The notes below the pieces were generated by a model. It was not told where the DNA came from, searched no databases, and saw only the letters and a list, made by a program, of their open reading frames with translations. Positions 1 through 9,238 of a DNA stretch of 64,000 nt are shown one piece after another. How positions within the stretch are numbered: the first letter of the stretch is position 1; each line of letters begins with the position of its first letter. A program made the translations under genes and the position numbers. The DNA comes from Kitasatospora sp. DSM 101779 (GTDB lineage: Bacteria; Actinomycetota; Actinomycetes; Streptomycetales; Streptomycetaceae): NCBI RefSeq assembly GCF_025655475.1, contig NZ_JAHTIK010000001.1:1165397-1229396 (forward strand), in the 5' to 3' direction.

Positions 1-1
1 C

Positions 2-1681
2 TCGCGCTTCGTGCGCCACGGCATCGGCGTGCACCACGCCGGCATGCTGCCGAAGTACCGCCGACTGGTCGAGCGGCTCGCCCAGGCCGGCCTGCTCAAG
101 GTCATCTGCGGCACCGACACCCTCGGCGTCGGCGTCAACGTGCCGATCCGCACCGTGCTCTTCACCGCGCTCTCCAAGTACGACGGTCAGCGGGTGCGGG
201 TGCTGCGGGCCCGCGAGTTCCACCAGATCGCCGGCCGCGCCGGCCGGGCCGGCTTCGACACCGTCGGGCAGGTGGTCGCGCAGGCGCCCGAGCACGTGGT
301 CGAGAACGACAAGGCGCTCGCCAAGGCCGGCGACGACCCGAAGAAGCGCCGCAAGGTCGTCCGCAAGAGGGCCCCCGAGGGCTTCGTCGGCTGGACGGAG
401 GAGACCTTCGAGCGGCTCATCGCCGCCGACCCGGAGCCCCTGGTCAGCCGGTTCAAGGTCAGCCACGCCATGCTGCTCTCGGTGATCGGCCGGCCGGGCG
501 ACGCCTTCGCCGCCATGCGCAAGCTGCTCACCGACAACCACGAGGACCGCGCGGCGCAGCGCCGGCACATCCGCTCGGCGATCGCGATCTACCGCTCGCT
601 GCTGGAGGGCGGTGTCGTCGAGCAGCTCGACGAGCCTGACGCCGAGGGCCGCCGGGTCCGCCTCACCCTGGACCTGCAGGAGAACTTCGCGCTCAACCAG
701 CCGCTCTCCACCTTCGCGCTGGCCGCCTTCGAGCTCCTCGACCAGGAGTCCCCCTCGTACGCGCTGGACGTGGTCTCCGTGGTCGAGGCGACCCTCGACG
801 ACCCGCGGCAGATCCTCGCCTCGCAGGAGAACAAGGCCCGCGGCGAGGCCGTCGGCGAGATGAAGCGCGACGGCATCGAGTACGAGGAGCGGATGGCCCG
901 GCTCCAGGAGATCACCTACCCGAAGCCGCTGGAGGAGCTCCTCGGCCACGCGTACGAGGTGTACCGGCGGGCGCACCCGTGGATCGGCGACCACCCGCTG
1001 GCACCCAAGTCCGTCGTCCGCGACCTGTACGAGCGGGCGATGACCTTCACCGACTACGTGGGCTTCTACGAGCTCGCCCGGACGGAGGGCATCGTCCTGC
1101 GGTACCTGGCCAGCGCCTTCAAGGCGCTGGAGCAGACCGTCCCCGACGACATCAAGACGGACGACCTGAAGGACGTCATCGCCTGGCTCGGCGAGCTCGT
1201 CCGGCAGGTCGACTCCTCGCTGCTCGACGAGTGGGAGCAGCTCGCCAACCCGACCGAGCCGGAGGCCGCCGAGGTCAGGCTCGACGAGAAGCCGGCGCCG
1301 GTCACGGCGAACGCGCGGGCGTTCCGGGTGCTGGTGCGCAACGAGATGTTCCGCCGGGTGGAGCTCGCCGCACTGGAGCACTACGACGAGCTGGGCGAGC
1401 TGGACGGCGAGTACGGCTGGAACGGCGACCGCTGGGCCGACGCGATGGACGGGTACTGGGAGGAGTACGACGACCTCGGGACGGGGCCGGACGCGCGCGG
1501 GCCGAAGATGCTGCTGATCGAAGAGGTCGAGGACGAGGGCCTCTGGCGGGTCCGGCAGATCTTCGACGACCCGGCGGGCGACCGCGACTGGGGCATCAGC
1601 GCCGAGGTCGACCTCTACGGCTCGGACGAGGAGGGCCGCGCCGTCCTCCGCGTCACCGCCGTCGACCGCCTCGGCGGCTGA
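2..1681 (+). CDS. Superfamily II DEAD/DEAH-box helicase, C-terminal part (DUF3516 type), truncated by window start
   Basis: The reading frame is open to the left edge, so the N-terminal RecA-like domain lies outside the window. The visible part opens in the second helicase domain. GIGVHHAGMLPKYRR is followed by the motif V-like DTLGVGVNVPIRTV and the motif VI-like QIAGRAGRAGFD, which bind ATP and couple hydrolysis to strand movement in Ski2-like helicases. The remaining 450 or so residues match in character the long acidic C-terminal region of actinobacterial DUF3516 helicases. The natural substrate of this family is not established; RNA is likely. The stop is at 1679-1681 and a repeat cluster follows. 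Confidence 0.9.
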   Translation, partial: SRFVRHGIGVHHAGMLPKYRRLVERLAQAGLLKVICGTDTLGVGVNVPIRTVLFTALSKYDGQRVRVLRAREFHQIAGRAGRAGFDTVGQVVAQAPEHVVENDKALAKAGDDPKKRRKVVRKRAPEGFVGWTEETFERLIAADPEPLVSRFKVSHAMLLSVIGRPGDAFAAMRKLLTDNHEDRAAQRRHIRSAIAIYRSLLEGGVVEQLDEPDAEGRRVRLTLDLQENFALNQPLSTFALAAFELLDQESPSYALDVVSVVEATLDDPRQILASQENKARGEAVGEMKRDGIEYEERMARLQEITYPKPLEELLGHAYEVYRRAHPWIGDHPLAPKSVVRDLYERAMTFTDYVGFYELARTEGIVLRYLASAFKALEQTVPDDIKTDDLKDVIAWLGELVRQVDSSLLDEWEQLANPTEPEAAEVRLDEKPAPVTANARAFRVLVRNEMFRRVELAALEHYDELGELDGEYGWNGDRWADAMDGYWEEYDDLGTGPDARGPKMLLIEEVEDEGLWRVRQIFDDPAGDRDWGISAEVDLYGSDEEGRAVLRVTAVDRLGG

Positions 1682-1698
1682 CGCGACGGGACGACATA

Positions 1699-2130
1699 GG
1701 GGCGCGGGGAACTGCGCAAGCCGAGGGCGGTGCACTCCGCAGGTCGGGAGAGGCACACCAGGGGCGCGGGGAACTGCGCAAGCCGAGGGCGGTGCACTCC
1801 GCAGGTCGGGAGAAGCACATCAGGGGCGCGGGGAACTGCGCAAGCCGAGGGCGGTGCACTCCGCAGGTCGGGAGAAGCACATCAGGGGCGCGGGGAACGG
1901 CGCAAGCCGAGGGCGGTGCACTGTACGAGATCAGGCAGACCCTGGTCTGTGCAGTTCGCCCCATCCGGATTGCGCAGTTCCCCGCGCCCCTGATGGCTTA
2001 CCCATGGCCGCACAGGTGGCCCCGCCAGGGCTGCACAGTTCCCCGCGCCCCTGATGGCTTAGCCATGGTCCGCACAGGTGGCCACGCCGCTGGTGGCTTG
2101 CCCGGAGCCCCGCAGTTCGCCGGGCCCCTG
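1699..2130. repeat. Tandem 62-bp repeats followed by inverted copies of the same core
   Basis: Four copies of a 62-bp unit begin at 1699, 1761, 1823 and 1885. Each opens with the core GGGGCGCGGGGAACTGCGC; the fourth carries a base change (AACGGCGC) and is cut short. The core then appears on the opposite strand at about 1971-1990 and 2032-2050, with a degenerate copy at 2111-2130. The arrangement could fold into long hairpins between the helicase gene and the convergent gene that ends at 2142. Similar cores are common between genes in Streptomyces; a function is not known. Frames running through the repeats are not convincing genes. Confidence 0.9.
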
Positions 2131-2141
2131 GAGGGCTGTCG

Positions 2142-3005
2142 CTACATCCAGAGGAAGGGGGCGCGGGCGGTGTAGGAGAGGACGCGGGCGGCCTTGTCCA
2201 GGGTCTGGTCGCCGGGGGCGAGGGTGGTGCGCTGGTCGGTGTAGCGGGAGACGGTGACGGTCAGGTAGTGGCCGACGGGCTCGACGCGGGCGACGCCGGC
2301 GGGCTTCGGCGGCGGTGTGGTCGCGGTGGGCGGCGGTGTGGTGCCGGCCGGGGAGCTCGGGGCGCCGGAGACGGCGGCCGAGGGGCTGCCCGTCGCGGCG
2401 GGCGAGGGCGTCGGGGACGGCGTCGGTGCCGGGGACTCGGCGGTGAGGAAGGCGAGTGCGGCCGGGTCGGCGAGCGCCTGCCGGGCCTTCTGCGCGCTCT
2501 TCTCGTCGGCGAAGCGGAGGATCGTGACGCTGCTGACGACCTGCTGGTCGGCGTTGGTGAAGGCGACGGAGAGGTACGCCTGGCAGCCGGTGTCCTTCAG
2601 CGGGTCCTTGTCAGGGGCGAGCAGGATCTCGGTGCAGTTGGTGCCCTCGCGGGCCGCCGTGCGGTGGGCCTGTACGCCGTTCTGGTCGACGGCGCGCTGG
2701 CCGGGGAAGTAGTGGTCGGCGGTGAAGGCCTGGGCTTCCGTCAGCGGCTGCTCGGAGGCGAGGCCGGGGGCCGGCTGGGACTTCTTGGTCTGGCCGCTGG
2801 TGCTGCCGAGTCCGGGTATGAGGTCGCCGGGGTTGGGGCGGCTGACCACCCAGCCGATGCCGGCTGCGGCGACGACGAGGGCGCACCAGAGGGCGGTGCG
2901 GCGGCGGCCGGGTCCGAGTCGGCTCGGTGCGGCGGGTGTCTCGCCGTCCTGGCCGGCCGCGGTCCGGTCGGCCGCGGTCTGGTCGGGCTCCCCCTGCGTG
3001 GTCAT
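2142..3005 (-). CDS. Membrane-anchored hypothetical protein
   Basis: A 287-aa protein with a basic, Pro/Ala-rich cytoplasmic N-terminus, one transmembrane segment at about residues 37-56 (ALWCALVVAAAGIGWVV) and an external domain. A Pro/Ser/Thr-rich linker at about 190-235 (repeated SPTPSP and TTPPP) splits the external part into a first block with two Cys residues (NCTEILLAPD, DTGCQAYLSV) and a short C-terminal block. The two cysteines may pair outside the cell. No known family was recognised. It is transcribed alone, divergent from bioB. The start ATG at 3003-3005 fits the membrane segment position. Confidence 0.8.
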   Translation of the reverse strand: MTTQGEPDQTAADRTAAGQDGETPAAPSRLGPGRRRTALWCALVVAAAGIGWVVSRPNPGDLIPGLGSTSGQTKKSQPAPGLASEQPLTEAQAFTADHYFPGQRAVDQNGVQAHRTAAREGTNCTEILLAPDKDPLKDTGCQAYLSVAFTNADQQVVSSVTILRFADEKSAQKARQALADPAALAFLTAESPAPTPSPTPSPAATGSPSAAVSGAPSSPAGTTPPPTATTPPPKPAGVARVEPVGHYLTVTVSRYTDQRTTLAPGDQTLDKAARVLSYTARAPFLWM

Positions 3006-3204
3006 GCGGGAGATTGTAAGCAGATGATCAGTCGGGCCCGGACGGAGGGGCCTGCGGTGGGGGCGCTGCGCCCACGAAGGGGGCGTACGTGACCTGCGCC
3101 ACTACCCTGTGCGGCGGGACTGTGACAACTCGCACACCGCCGAGCGGATCTTCTGGCGGGTTCCCTCTGGCGGAACGCGACGCGGCCCGGGCAGGATCGG
3201 GCGC

Positions 3205-4437
3205 ATGGATCTGCTCGACACCCTCACCGCCAAGGGCCTGCGCCGGGAACTGCCCACCCGGGAGGAGGCGCTGGCCGTCCTCGCCACCACGGACGACGAA
3301 CTCCTCGACGTCGTCGCGGCCGCCGGCAAGGTCCGCCGCCAGTGGTTCGGCCGGCGGGTGAAGCTCAACTACCTGGTGAACCTGAAGAGCGGTCTCTGCC
3401 CGGAGGACTGCTCGTACTGTTCGCAGCGGCTCGGTTCCAAGGCGGAGATCCTCAAGTACACCTGGCTGAAGCCGGAGCAGGCGGCCGAGGCGGCCGCCGC
3501 GGGTCTGGCCGGCGGCGCGAAGCGGGTCTGCCTGGTCGCCAGCGGCCGCGGCCCGACGGACCGTGACATCGACCGGGTGGCCGACACGATCGCCGCCATC
3601 AAGGACGCGAACGAGCAGGTCGAGGTCTGCGCCTGCCTGGGTCTGCTCTCTGACAACCAGGCGGAGCGGCTGAAGGCGGCCGGCGCCGACGCGTACAACC
3701 ACAACCTCAACACCTCCGAGGCGACGTACGGCGACATCACCACCACCCACACGTACGCGGACCGGGTGGACACCGTGCAGAAGGCGCACGGCGCGGGCCT
3801 GTCCGCCTGCTCGGGCCTGATCGCGGGCATGGGCGAGAGCGACGAGGACCTGGTCGACGTGGTGTTCGCGCTGCGCGACCTCGGTTCGGACTCGGTGCCG
3901 GTGAACTTCCTGATCCCGTTCGAGGGCACGCCGCTGGCGCAGGAGTGGAACCTCAGCCCGCAGCGCTGCCTGCGCATCCTGGCGATGGTCCGCTTCGTCT
4001 GCCCGGACATCGAGGTGCGGATCGCCGGCGGCCGCGAGGTGCACCTGCGCTCGCTGCAGCCGCTGGGTCTGGAGATCGCCAACTCGATCTTCCTGGGCGA
4101 CTACCTGACCAGTGAGGGCCAGGCCGGTCAGGCCGACCTCGACATGATCAAGGACGCCGGGTTCACCGTCGAGGGCGCGGACGAGCGGACCCTGCCGCGG
4201 CACCGCGCGGACGCCGTCGCAGGCGGCTGCGGCGGTGCCTCCGCATCGCCGTGCGGCACGGAGGCGCACGCCTGCGGCACCGGCGGCTGCGGTCCGTGCG
4301 GCGGACACGCGGAGCCGGCCGAGGCCGCGGCGGAGGTCAAGGACCTGATCGAGGCGGAGTCCTCGGACGAGGCTCGGACCGACCTGGTGCGGGTCCGCCG
4401 GCGCGGCGCGGGCACCGAGCTGGCCCCGAACGCCTGA
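3205..4437 (+). CDS. bioB: Biotin synthase BioB
   Basis: Radical-SAM enzyme that inserts sulfur into dethiobiotin, the last step of biotin synthesis. The 410-aa protein has the cluster motif CPEDCSYC with Cys 65, 69 and 72 for the SAM-binding 4Fe-4S cluster. Family-typical stretches follow, including [15 protein letters not shown] and the arginine-containing [16 protein letters not shown]. The ATG at 3205 was chosen because BioB homology begins there; an upstream GTG at 3109 would add 32 unrelated residues. An unusual Gly/Cys-rich segment (about residues 335-370, seven cysteines) precedes an acidic tail. Its stop overlaps the bioA start by one base, so the two are translationally coupled. Confidence 0.97.
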   Translation: MDLLDTLTAKGLRRELPTREEALAVLATTDDELLDVVAAAGKVRRQWFGRRVKLNYLVNLKSGLCPEDCSYCSQRLGSKAEILKYTWLKPEQAAEAAAAGLAGGAKRVCLVASGRGPTDRDIDRVADTIAAIKDANEQVEVCACLGLLSDNQAERLKAAGADAYNHNLNTSEATYGDITTTHTYADRVDTVQKAHGAGLSACSGLIAGMGESDEDLVDVVFALRDLGSDSVPVNFLIPFEGTPLAQEWNLSPQRCLRILAMVRFVCPDIEVRIAGGREVHLRSLQPLGLEIANSIFLGDYLTSEGQAGQADLDMIKDAGFTVEGADERTLPRHRADAVAGGCGGASASPCGTEAHACGTGGCGPCGGHAEPAEAAAEVKDLIEAESSDEARTDLVRVRRRGAGTELAPNA

Positions 4438-5732
4438 TGTCGGACGTGTCGCACCTGCTCGGCCTTGACCGGGCGCACGTCTGGCACCCGTACGGGCCGA
4501 TGCCCGGCACCGTCACCCCGTACGTGGTGGAGTCCGCGTCCGGGGTGCGGCTGCGGCTCGCCGAACCGGCGGGCGGGCACCGGGAACTGATCGACGGCAT
4601 GTCCTCCTGGTGGGCGGCGATCCACGGCTACCGGCACCCGGTGCTGGACGAGGCCGTGCGCGAGCAGCTCGGCCGGATGAGCCACGTGATGTTCGGCGGG
4701 CTCACCCACGAGCCCGCCGTCCGGCTGGCGGCGACGCTGGTGGACATCACCCCGGAGCCGCTGCGGCACGTCTTCCTCGCCGACTCCGGGTCGGTCGCGG
4801 TCGAGGTGGCGCTGAAGATGTGCCTGCAGTACTGGCAGTCGGTCGGCCGCCCGGCCAAGCGCCGGGTGCTGACCTGGCGCGGCGGCTACCACGGTGACAC
4901 CTTCCACCCGATGTCGGTCTGCGACCCTGACGGCGGGATGCACCACCTGTGGGGCGGCGTGCTGCCCCGTCAGCTGTTCGTCCCGGAGCCGCCGGCCGGT
5001 TTCGACGCCCCGGTCGACGAGGCGTACGCGGGTCTGCTGGCCGACTTGGTCGAGCGGCACGCGGACGAGCTGGCCGCGATCATCGTGGAGCCGGTGGTGC
5101 AGGGCGCGGGCGGGATGCGCTTCCACTCCCCCGGCTACCTGCGGCTGCTGCGCGAGCTGTGCGACGAGCACGGCGTGCTGCTGGTCTTCGACGAGATCGC
5201 CACCGGTTTCGGCCGCAGCGGCGCACTGTTCGCCGCCGACCACGCCGGGGTGTCGCCGGACGTGATGTGCCTCGGCAAGGCGCTCACCGGCGGCTACCTG
5301 ACGATGGCGGCGACACTGTGCACCGCGGAGGTCGCGGACGGCATCAGCCGCGGCGAGATGCCGGTGCTGGCGCACGGCCCGACGTTCATGGGCAACCCGC
5401 TGGCCGCGGCCGTCGCCAACGCCTCGATCGGGCTGCTACTCGGCCAGGACTGGCAGCTGGAGGTCAAGCGGATCGAGGCCGGGCTGGCCGCCGGGCTCGC
5501 CCCGGTCGCGGACGCCCCGGGTGTGCGGGAGGTTCGGGTGCAGGGCGCGATCGGCGTCGTCCAGCTGGACCACCCCGTGGACATGGCGGCGGCCACCGAG
5601 GCCGCCGCGCGCGAGGGCGTCTGGCTGCGGCCCTTCCGCGACCTCGTCTACACGATGCCGCCCTACGTGACGGACGATCAGGACCTGGCGCGGATCGCCG
5701 CCGGTGTCGCGGCCGCGGCGGTGGCCGGATGA
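4437..5732 (+). CDS. bioA: Adenosylmethionine-8-amino-7-oxononanoate aminotransferase BioA
   Basis: PLP enzyme that converts KAPA to DAPA using SAM as amino donor. The 431-aa length is normal. Seen in order: the N-terminal HVWHPYGPM typical of Bio[12 protein letters not shown] (substrate pocket), [13 protein letters not shown] (phosphate contact), the Asp of [13 protein letters not shown], and the PLP-binding lysine in [12 protein letters not shown] at about residue 281. The ATG overlaps the bioB stop and the stop overlaps the bioD start by four bases (ATGA). A bioF gene is not present in the visible operon. Confidence 0.96.
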   Translation: MSDVSHLLGLDRAHVWHPYGPMPGTVTPYVVESASGVRLRLAEPAGGHRELIDGMSSWWAAIHGYRHPVLDEAVREQLGRMSHVMFGGLTHEPAVRLAATLVDITPEPLRHVFLADSGSVAVEVALKMCLQYWQSVGRPAKRRVLTWRGGYHGDTFHPMSVCDPDGGMHHLWGGVLPRQLFVPEPPAGFDAPVDEAYAGLLADLVERHADELAAIIVEPVVQGAGGMRFHSPGYLRLLRELCDEHGVLLVFDEIATGFGRSGALFAADHAGVSPDVMCLGKALTGGYLTMAATLCTAEVADGISRGEMPVLAHGPTFMGNPLAAAVANASIGLLLGQDWQLEVKRIEAGLAAGLAPVADAPGVREVRVQGAIGVVQLDHPVDMAAATEAAAREGVWLRPFRDLVYTMPPYVTDDQDLARIAAGVAAAAVAG

Positions 5733-6469
5733 GCGTGCTGTTCGTGACCGGCACCGGGACGGAGGTCGGCAAGACCGTCGTCACGGCGGCGGTGGCCGCC
5801 CTCGCCGACGGTCCGGTGGCCGTGCTGAAGCCCGGTCAGACCGGGGTCTCCCCCGCCGAGGCCGGCGACGTCGCCGAGGTCGTCCGGCTCACCGGGCGCC
5901 GCCTGACCGTCCGCGAGCTGGCCCGCTACCCCGAGCCGCTCGCCCCGGACACCGCGGCGCGGCGGGCCGGCCTGCCCGCCGTCCGCCCGCAGCAGGTCGC
6001 CGAGGCCGTCGCCGAACTGGCGGCGGACCACGCGCTGGTGCTGGTGGAGGGCGCGGGCGGGCTGCTCGTCCGCTACGACGAGGACGGGCACACCCTCGCG
6101 GACATGGCCGTCGCCGCGGCCGGGCTCGGCCTGGAGCCGTCCGTGCTGGTGGTGGCGACCGCCGGGCTGGGCACCCTCAACACCACGGCACTGACCGCGG
6201 AGGCGCTCGCCGCGCGCGGGCTGCGGCTGCACGGTGTGGTGATCGGCGCCTGGCCGGACCGGCCGGACCTGGCGATGCGCTGCAACCTCGCCGACCTGCC
6301 GGTGGCGTCGGGCGCGCCGTTGCTGGGGGCGCTGCCCGCCGGCTGTGCCGCGGCCGGCGGCGAGCCGTTCGTGTCGGCGGCCCGCGCCGCGCTGGCCCCG
6401 GCGCTCGGCGGCAGCTGGGACGCGGAGGCTTTCACCGCCGCGCACGCGGTGCCCGCACCGCGCGGATAG
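5729..6469 (+). CDS. bioD: Dethiobiotin synthetase BioD
   Basis: ATP-dependent carboxylase that closes the ureido ring of dethiobiotin from DAPA. The 246-aa protein begins [16 protein letters not shown], where GTGTEVGKT (about residues 8-16) is the P-loop. The catalytic lysine motif AVLKPGQTG follows near residue 35, and [11 protein letters not shown] near 105 is the family Mg/substrate loop. It is the third gene of the coupled bioBAD operon. A strong hairpin at 6479-6519 ends the transcript. Confidence 0.95.
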   Translation: MSVLFVTGTGTEVGKTVVTAAVAALADGPVAVLKPGQTGVSPAEAGDVAEVVRLTGRRLTVRELARYPEPLAPDTAARRAGLPAVRPQQVAEAVAELAADHALVLVEGAGGLLVRYDEDGHTLADMAVAAAGLGLEPSVLVVATAGLGTLNTTALTAEALAARGLRLHGVVIGAWPDRPDLAMRCNLADLPVASGAPLLGALPAGCAAAGGEPFVSAARAALAPALGGSWDAEAFTAAHAVPAPRG

Positions 6470-6478
6470 CACCACCTA

Positions 6479-6519
6479 CCGGTGCGGCCCGGCTCCCGGC
6501 GGGAGCGGGGCCACACCGG
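6479..6519. terminator. Hairpin terminator between convergent bioD and SRPBCC genes
   Basis: A nested inverted repeat: the outer arms CCGGTG/CACCGG, then GGCCC/GGGCC, and the inner arms GCTCCC/GGGAGC around a 3-4 base loop. It lies just after bioD and just downstream of the minus-strand gene ending at 6555, so it can serve both directions. There is no T-run, as is usual in Streptomyces. Confidence 0.75.
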
Positions 6520-6554
6520 CGGACGGTCACCGGCGGACGGTCGCCGGGAGGCGG

Positions 6555-7076
6555 TCACTGGGCGAGCGTCTTGCCCGTCTCCAGCAGCGACTTGAGGTCG
6601 CTGAGCACCCAGCTCCAGCCGCCGCCCCCGCCCATCTGCTCGTCGTCGTGGGCGCCGCTGACCAGGGAGGCGAGCTGCGGTGCGCCGGCCAGCTCGTGGG
6701 TCACCGTGAGCCGGGTGGAGCCGTTCTTCTCCGCCAGCTCGTAGGTGAGCCGGGTGAAGCCCTCGGCGGCCAGCTGCGGCTCCATGAGCATCCGCCAGGT
6801 CAGCACCAGCTTGCGCGGCGGATCGGCCTCGACCACCTCGCCGTCGATGACGGTCTCGGGGACGGGGAAGCCCATGGCCTTCGCACCCTCGACCATGGCC
6901 GGGCCGGGCCGGGTGCGGTAGGCGGCACCCGGGGTGAGGTCGTAGTCGGTGAGGCCGCCGTAGCCGTAGCGGTCGGTCCACTCGGGCTTGGTGATGGCGT
7001 CCCACACCTGCTCGGGGGCGGCCTTGATGTAGACGCGGTAGACCTGGGTGGTCGCCGCGTTCTCGGTCCCGCTCAT
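6555..7076 (-). CDS. SRPBCC (AHSA1-like) domain protein
   Basis: A 173-aa START/SRPBCC-fold protein. VYRVYIKAAPEQVWDAITKPEWTDRYGYGG is typical of the activator-of-Hsp90/AHSA1 group, where a helix-grip fold makes a hydrophobic pocket; the ligand is unknown. It is the second gene of a two-gene unit. Its start overlaps the ArsR-type gene stop by four bases, an arrangement very common for ArsR/SRPBCC pairs in actinobacteria. The regulator probably controls the pair. Confidence 0.9.
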   Translation of the reverse strand: MSGTENAATTQVYRVYIKAAPEQVWDAITKPEWTDRYGYGGLTDYDLTPGAAYRTRPGPAMVEGAKAMGFPVPETVIDGEVVEADPPRKLVLTWRMLMEPQLAAEGFTRLTYELAEKNGSTRLTVTHELAGAPQLASLVSGAHDDEQMGGGGGWSWVLSDLKSLLETGKTLAQ

Positions 7077-7414
7077 GAGTCCTTCTCCAACTCTGCCTTG
7101 AGCTCGGTCAAAGCGGTCACGTGGCGTTCGGTGTACTTGTCGATCCAGCGGTCGTGGATCAGCCGGATCGGCACGGGGTTGAGGAAGTGGAGCTTCGCGC
7201 GGCCCGACTTGCGGGACACCACGAGGCCGGCGTCCTCGAGGACGCGCAGGTGCTTCATGACGCCGAACCGGGACATCTCCAGCTCGGACTCCAGCTCGGT
7301 GAGCGTCCGCCCGTCACGGGCGAACAGCAGGTCGAGCAGGAACCGGCGGGTCGGATCGGCGAGCGCCTTGAACACCAGGTCGTCGTCGGACACGGAACCA
7401 GGATAGGTGACCAT
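7073..7414 (-). CDS. ArsR-family winged-helix transcriptional regulator
   Basis: A 113-aa regulator. The HTH core is seen as LVFKALADPTRRFLLDLLFARDGRTLTELE and SRFGVMKHLRVLEDAGLVVSRKSGRAKLHFLNP, the usual ArsR recognition helix and beta-wing. No CxC metal-binding motif is present, so it is not a classic metal sensor. It is the first gene of the unit with the SRPBCC gene and is likely autoregulated. The region just upstream (7400-7425) holds ACCATTTGGTCAC, which carries the short palindrome ACCATTTGGT and could be an operator. Confidence 0.9.
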   Translation of the reverse strand: MVTYPGSVSDDDLVFKALADPTRRFLLDLLFARDGRTLTELESELEMSRFGVMKHLRVLEDAGLVVSRKSGRAKLHFLNPVPIRLIHDRWIDKYTERHVTALTELKAELEKDS

Positions 7415-7461
7415 TTGGTCACATGTCTACCGGGACGCGCGGCATCGTCTCCCCGCGCCGG

Positions 7462-7770
7462 TCAGGCCACGCCGCAGAGCCGCAGGACCGCCGTCGTCCC
7501 GGCCGCCGCCACGACGACCAGCGGGAAGGGGGCGCGACGCAGCACCAGGACTCCGGCGACCAGCACCCCGGCCGGGCGGGCCCAGCCGGCGAAGCCCCGG
7601 GCCTGGGTGAGCGCCGCGGTCGCCACCAGGGCGATCAGCAGCACGGCGGTGGCGGTGGAGAGCAGTCGCTCCAGGCCCTCGGAGAGGTGCAGCCGGTCGC
7701 GGAGCACCGGACCGGCGAGGCGGAAGCCGTAGGTGCCGGCGGCGAGCAGCAGGATGGCGAAGAGCGGCAT
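7462..7770 (-). CDS. azlD: AzlD-type branched-chain amino acid export subunit
   Basis: A 102-aa hydrophobic protein with three to four membrane segments (for example PLFAILLLAAGTYGFRLAG at the N-terminus). It matches the small subunit of the AzlCD/YgaZH two-component exporters. The start was set at 7770, where homology begins and where ATG overlaps the azlC stop by one base. The longer frame that continues upstream is in the wrong frame for azlC and is not a gene. Confidence 0.88.
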   Translation of the reverse strand: MPLFAILLLAAGTYGFRLAGPVLRDRLHLSEGLERLLSTATAVLLIALVATAALTQARGFAGWARPAGVLVAGVLVLRRAPFPLVVVAAAGTTAVLRLCGVA

Positions 7771-8552
7771 CAGCGGGCCTCCGCCAGGGGTTCGGGCCGG
7801 CGCTCGGACCGGGGCTCGTGCTCCTGCTCGGCCTCGCGCTGCGGCTCGGCCTCGGACCCGGAGGTCCGGGCCGGGGTGCGGCGCAGTGCGGCCCGGGCGG
7901 CCGGGACGAGCGCGAGCAGCGCCAGCAGCACGGGCAGCCCGGCCGGCAGGAAGGGCGTGGCGGCGACCGCGACCGCCGCGCCGGCCACCGCCGGGTTGCG
8001 GACGGACCGGTCGGCGAGGGAGGGCAGCACCAGGGCCAGCAGCACGGCGGGGAAGGCCGCGTCCAGCCCGAGCGCGTCGGTGTCGCCGATGGCGCCGCCG
8101 GCCAGCGCGCCGAGCAGGACGGCGATGTTCCACACCACGAACAGGGCGACGCCGCAGATCCAGAAGGCGGCACGGCGGGCCTTCGGGTCGCGCTGCAGGA
8201 GGGTGAACGCGGCGGACTCGTCGGTGAGCACGTGAGCGCCGAGCAGCTTGGCCCGCCAGCCCCCACCGAGCACGTCGGCGACGGCGAAGCCGAAGGGCAG
8301 CAGCCGCGCGTTGAGGACCAGGCCGGTGACCACCGCGGCGATCGGGCCGCCGCCGGCGAGCGCGACGCCGACCGCGGCGAACTGCGAGCCGCCGGCGAAG
8401 ACCAGCAGGGACATGGCGACCGGCACCCAGGCCGGCAGCCCGCCGGAGACGGCGATCGCGCCGAAGGAGGCGCCGACGAGGGCGTCGGCGAGACAGACCA
8501 GGGCGATGTGGCGGAGCGTGCCGCGATCGAGTGTTCGCATTGCCGAACGCAT
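7770..8552 (-). CDS. azlC: AzlC-type branched-chain amino acid exporter, large subunit
   Basis: A 260-aa membrane protein of the AzlC/YgaZ family. The core HIALVCLADALVGASFGAIAV, the loop FAGGSQFAAVGV and the motif LNARLLPFGF are typical. The charged Glu/Arg-rich cytoplasmic tail (about residues 235-260) is longer than usual. Start choice is uncertain: TTG 8573, ATG 8558, 8552 and 8540 are in frame. A minus-strand promoter (TTGACG at 8589-8584, CATTCT at 8565-8560) would start the RNA near 8553. This suggests a leaderless mRNA from 8552 or a start at 8540. The XRE regulator diverges from it and probably controls it. Confidence 0.87.
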   Translation of the reverse strand: MRSAMRTLDRGTLRHIALVCLADALVGASFGAIAVSGGLPAWVPVAMSLLVFAGGSQFAAVGVALAGGGPIAAVVTGLVLNARLLPFGFAVADVLGGGWRAKLLGAHVLTDESAAFTLLQRDPKARRAAFWICGVALFVVWNIAVLLGALAGGAIGDTDALGLDAAFPAVLLALVLPSLADRSVRNPAVAGAAVAVAATPFLPAGLPVLLALLALVPAARAALRRTPARTSGSEAEPQREAEQEHEPRSERRPEPLAEAR

Positions 8553-8597
8553 GTCCATTAGAATGAACAGCAACCTCGGCGTTCGTCAAGCCGAACG
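8533..8597. promoter_or_regulatory. Divergent promoter region with two GTTCG-N6-CGAAC operators
   Basis: Two inverted repeats of the same form, GTTCG-N6-CGAAC, lie at 8533-8548 and 8581-8596, 48 bp centre to centre, between azlC and the XRE gene. The second extends to six-base arms (CGTTCG/CGAACG) and overlaps the TTGACG that looks like the azlC -35 box. A plus-strand TAGAAT at 8559-8564 could be the -10 of the regulator gene. The layout suggests that the XRE protein binds both sites to control azlCD and itself. Confidence 0.6.
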
Positions 8598-8619
8598 GAC
8601 AGCAGTCTGGAGCGAACAC

Positions 8620-9213
8620 GTGGACAACCCGGACGACGCACCGGTATCCGGCGGGCACCGGTCCTCCCTCGACCTGATCGCCCTCATCTCCGCCTCGATC
8701 CGCCGCGAGCGCGAGCGGGCCGGGCTCTCCATGGCCGAGCTGGCCCGCCGGGCGGGCATCGCCAAGTCCACGCTCTCGCAGCTGGAGGCCGGCGCCGGGA
8801 ACCCGAGCGTGGAGACGCTGTGGGCGCTCGGCGCGGCCCTCGACGTGCCGTTCAGCCGCCTGGTCGACCCGCCGCGGCCGCAGGTGCGCATCGTCCGGGC
8901 CGGCGAGGGGCCGGTCACCTGGTCGGAGCGGGCCGACTACGCGGCCACCCTGCTCGCCTCCTGCCCGCCGAACGCCCGCCGGGACATCTACCGGATCGAC
9001 GCCCAGCCCGGCGGCGTCCGGCGCTCCGACCCGCACCTGCCCGGCTCGGTGGAGCACGTGGTGATCGGGACCGGCCGGGCCCTGGTCGGCCCGGCGGCGG
9101 CCCCGGTCGAGCTCGGCCCGGGCGACTACATCGCCTACCCGGGCGACGCGCCGCACGTCTTCGAGGCGCTGGAGCCGGACACCACGGCGACGCTCACCAT
9201 GGAGCACGTCTGA
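8620..9213 (+). CDS. XRE-family regulator with C-terminal cupin domain
   Basis: A 197-aa protein. The HTH at about residues 20-75 is clear: LISASIRRERERAGLSMAELARRAG, then GIAKSTLSQLEAGAGNPSVETLW. The C-terminal half is a small cupin (ELGPGDYIAYPGDAPHVFEAL) that probably senses a small ligand such as an amino acid. The GTG at 8620 has GGAG seven bases upstream; longer frames would run through the operator region. It is divergent from azlCD, so the likely role is control of branched-chain amino acid export. Confidence 0.9.
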   Translation: MDNPDDAPVSGGHRSSLDLIALISASIRRERERAGLSMAELARRAGIAKSTLSQLEAGAGNPSVETLWALGAALDVPFSRLVDPPRPQVRIVRAGEGPVTWSERADYAATLLASCPPNARRDIYRIDAQPGGVRRSDPHLPGSVEHVVIGTGRALVGPAAAPVELGPGDYIAYPGDAPHVFEALEPDTTATLTMEHV

Positions 9214-9238
9214 CCGGGCGGCCGGGGCGCCCGGGCCC

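Noticed and set aside
1699..1921. Possible CRISPR array from regularly spaced repeats
   Set aside because: The whole 62-bp unit is repeated, with no variable spacers, so it is a tandem repeat.
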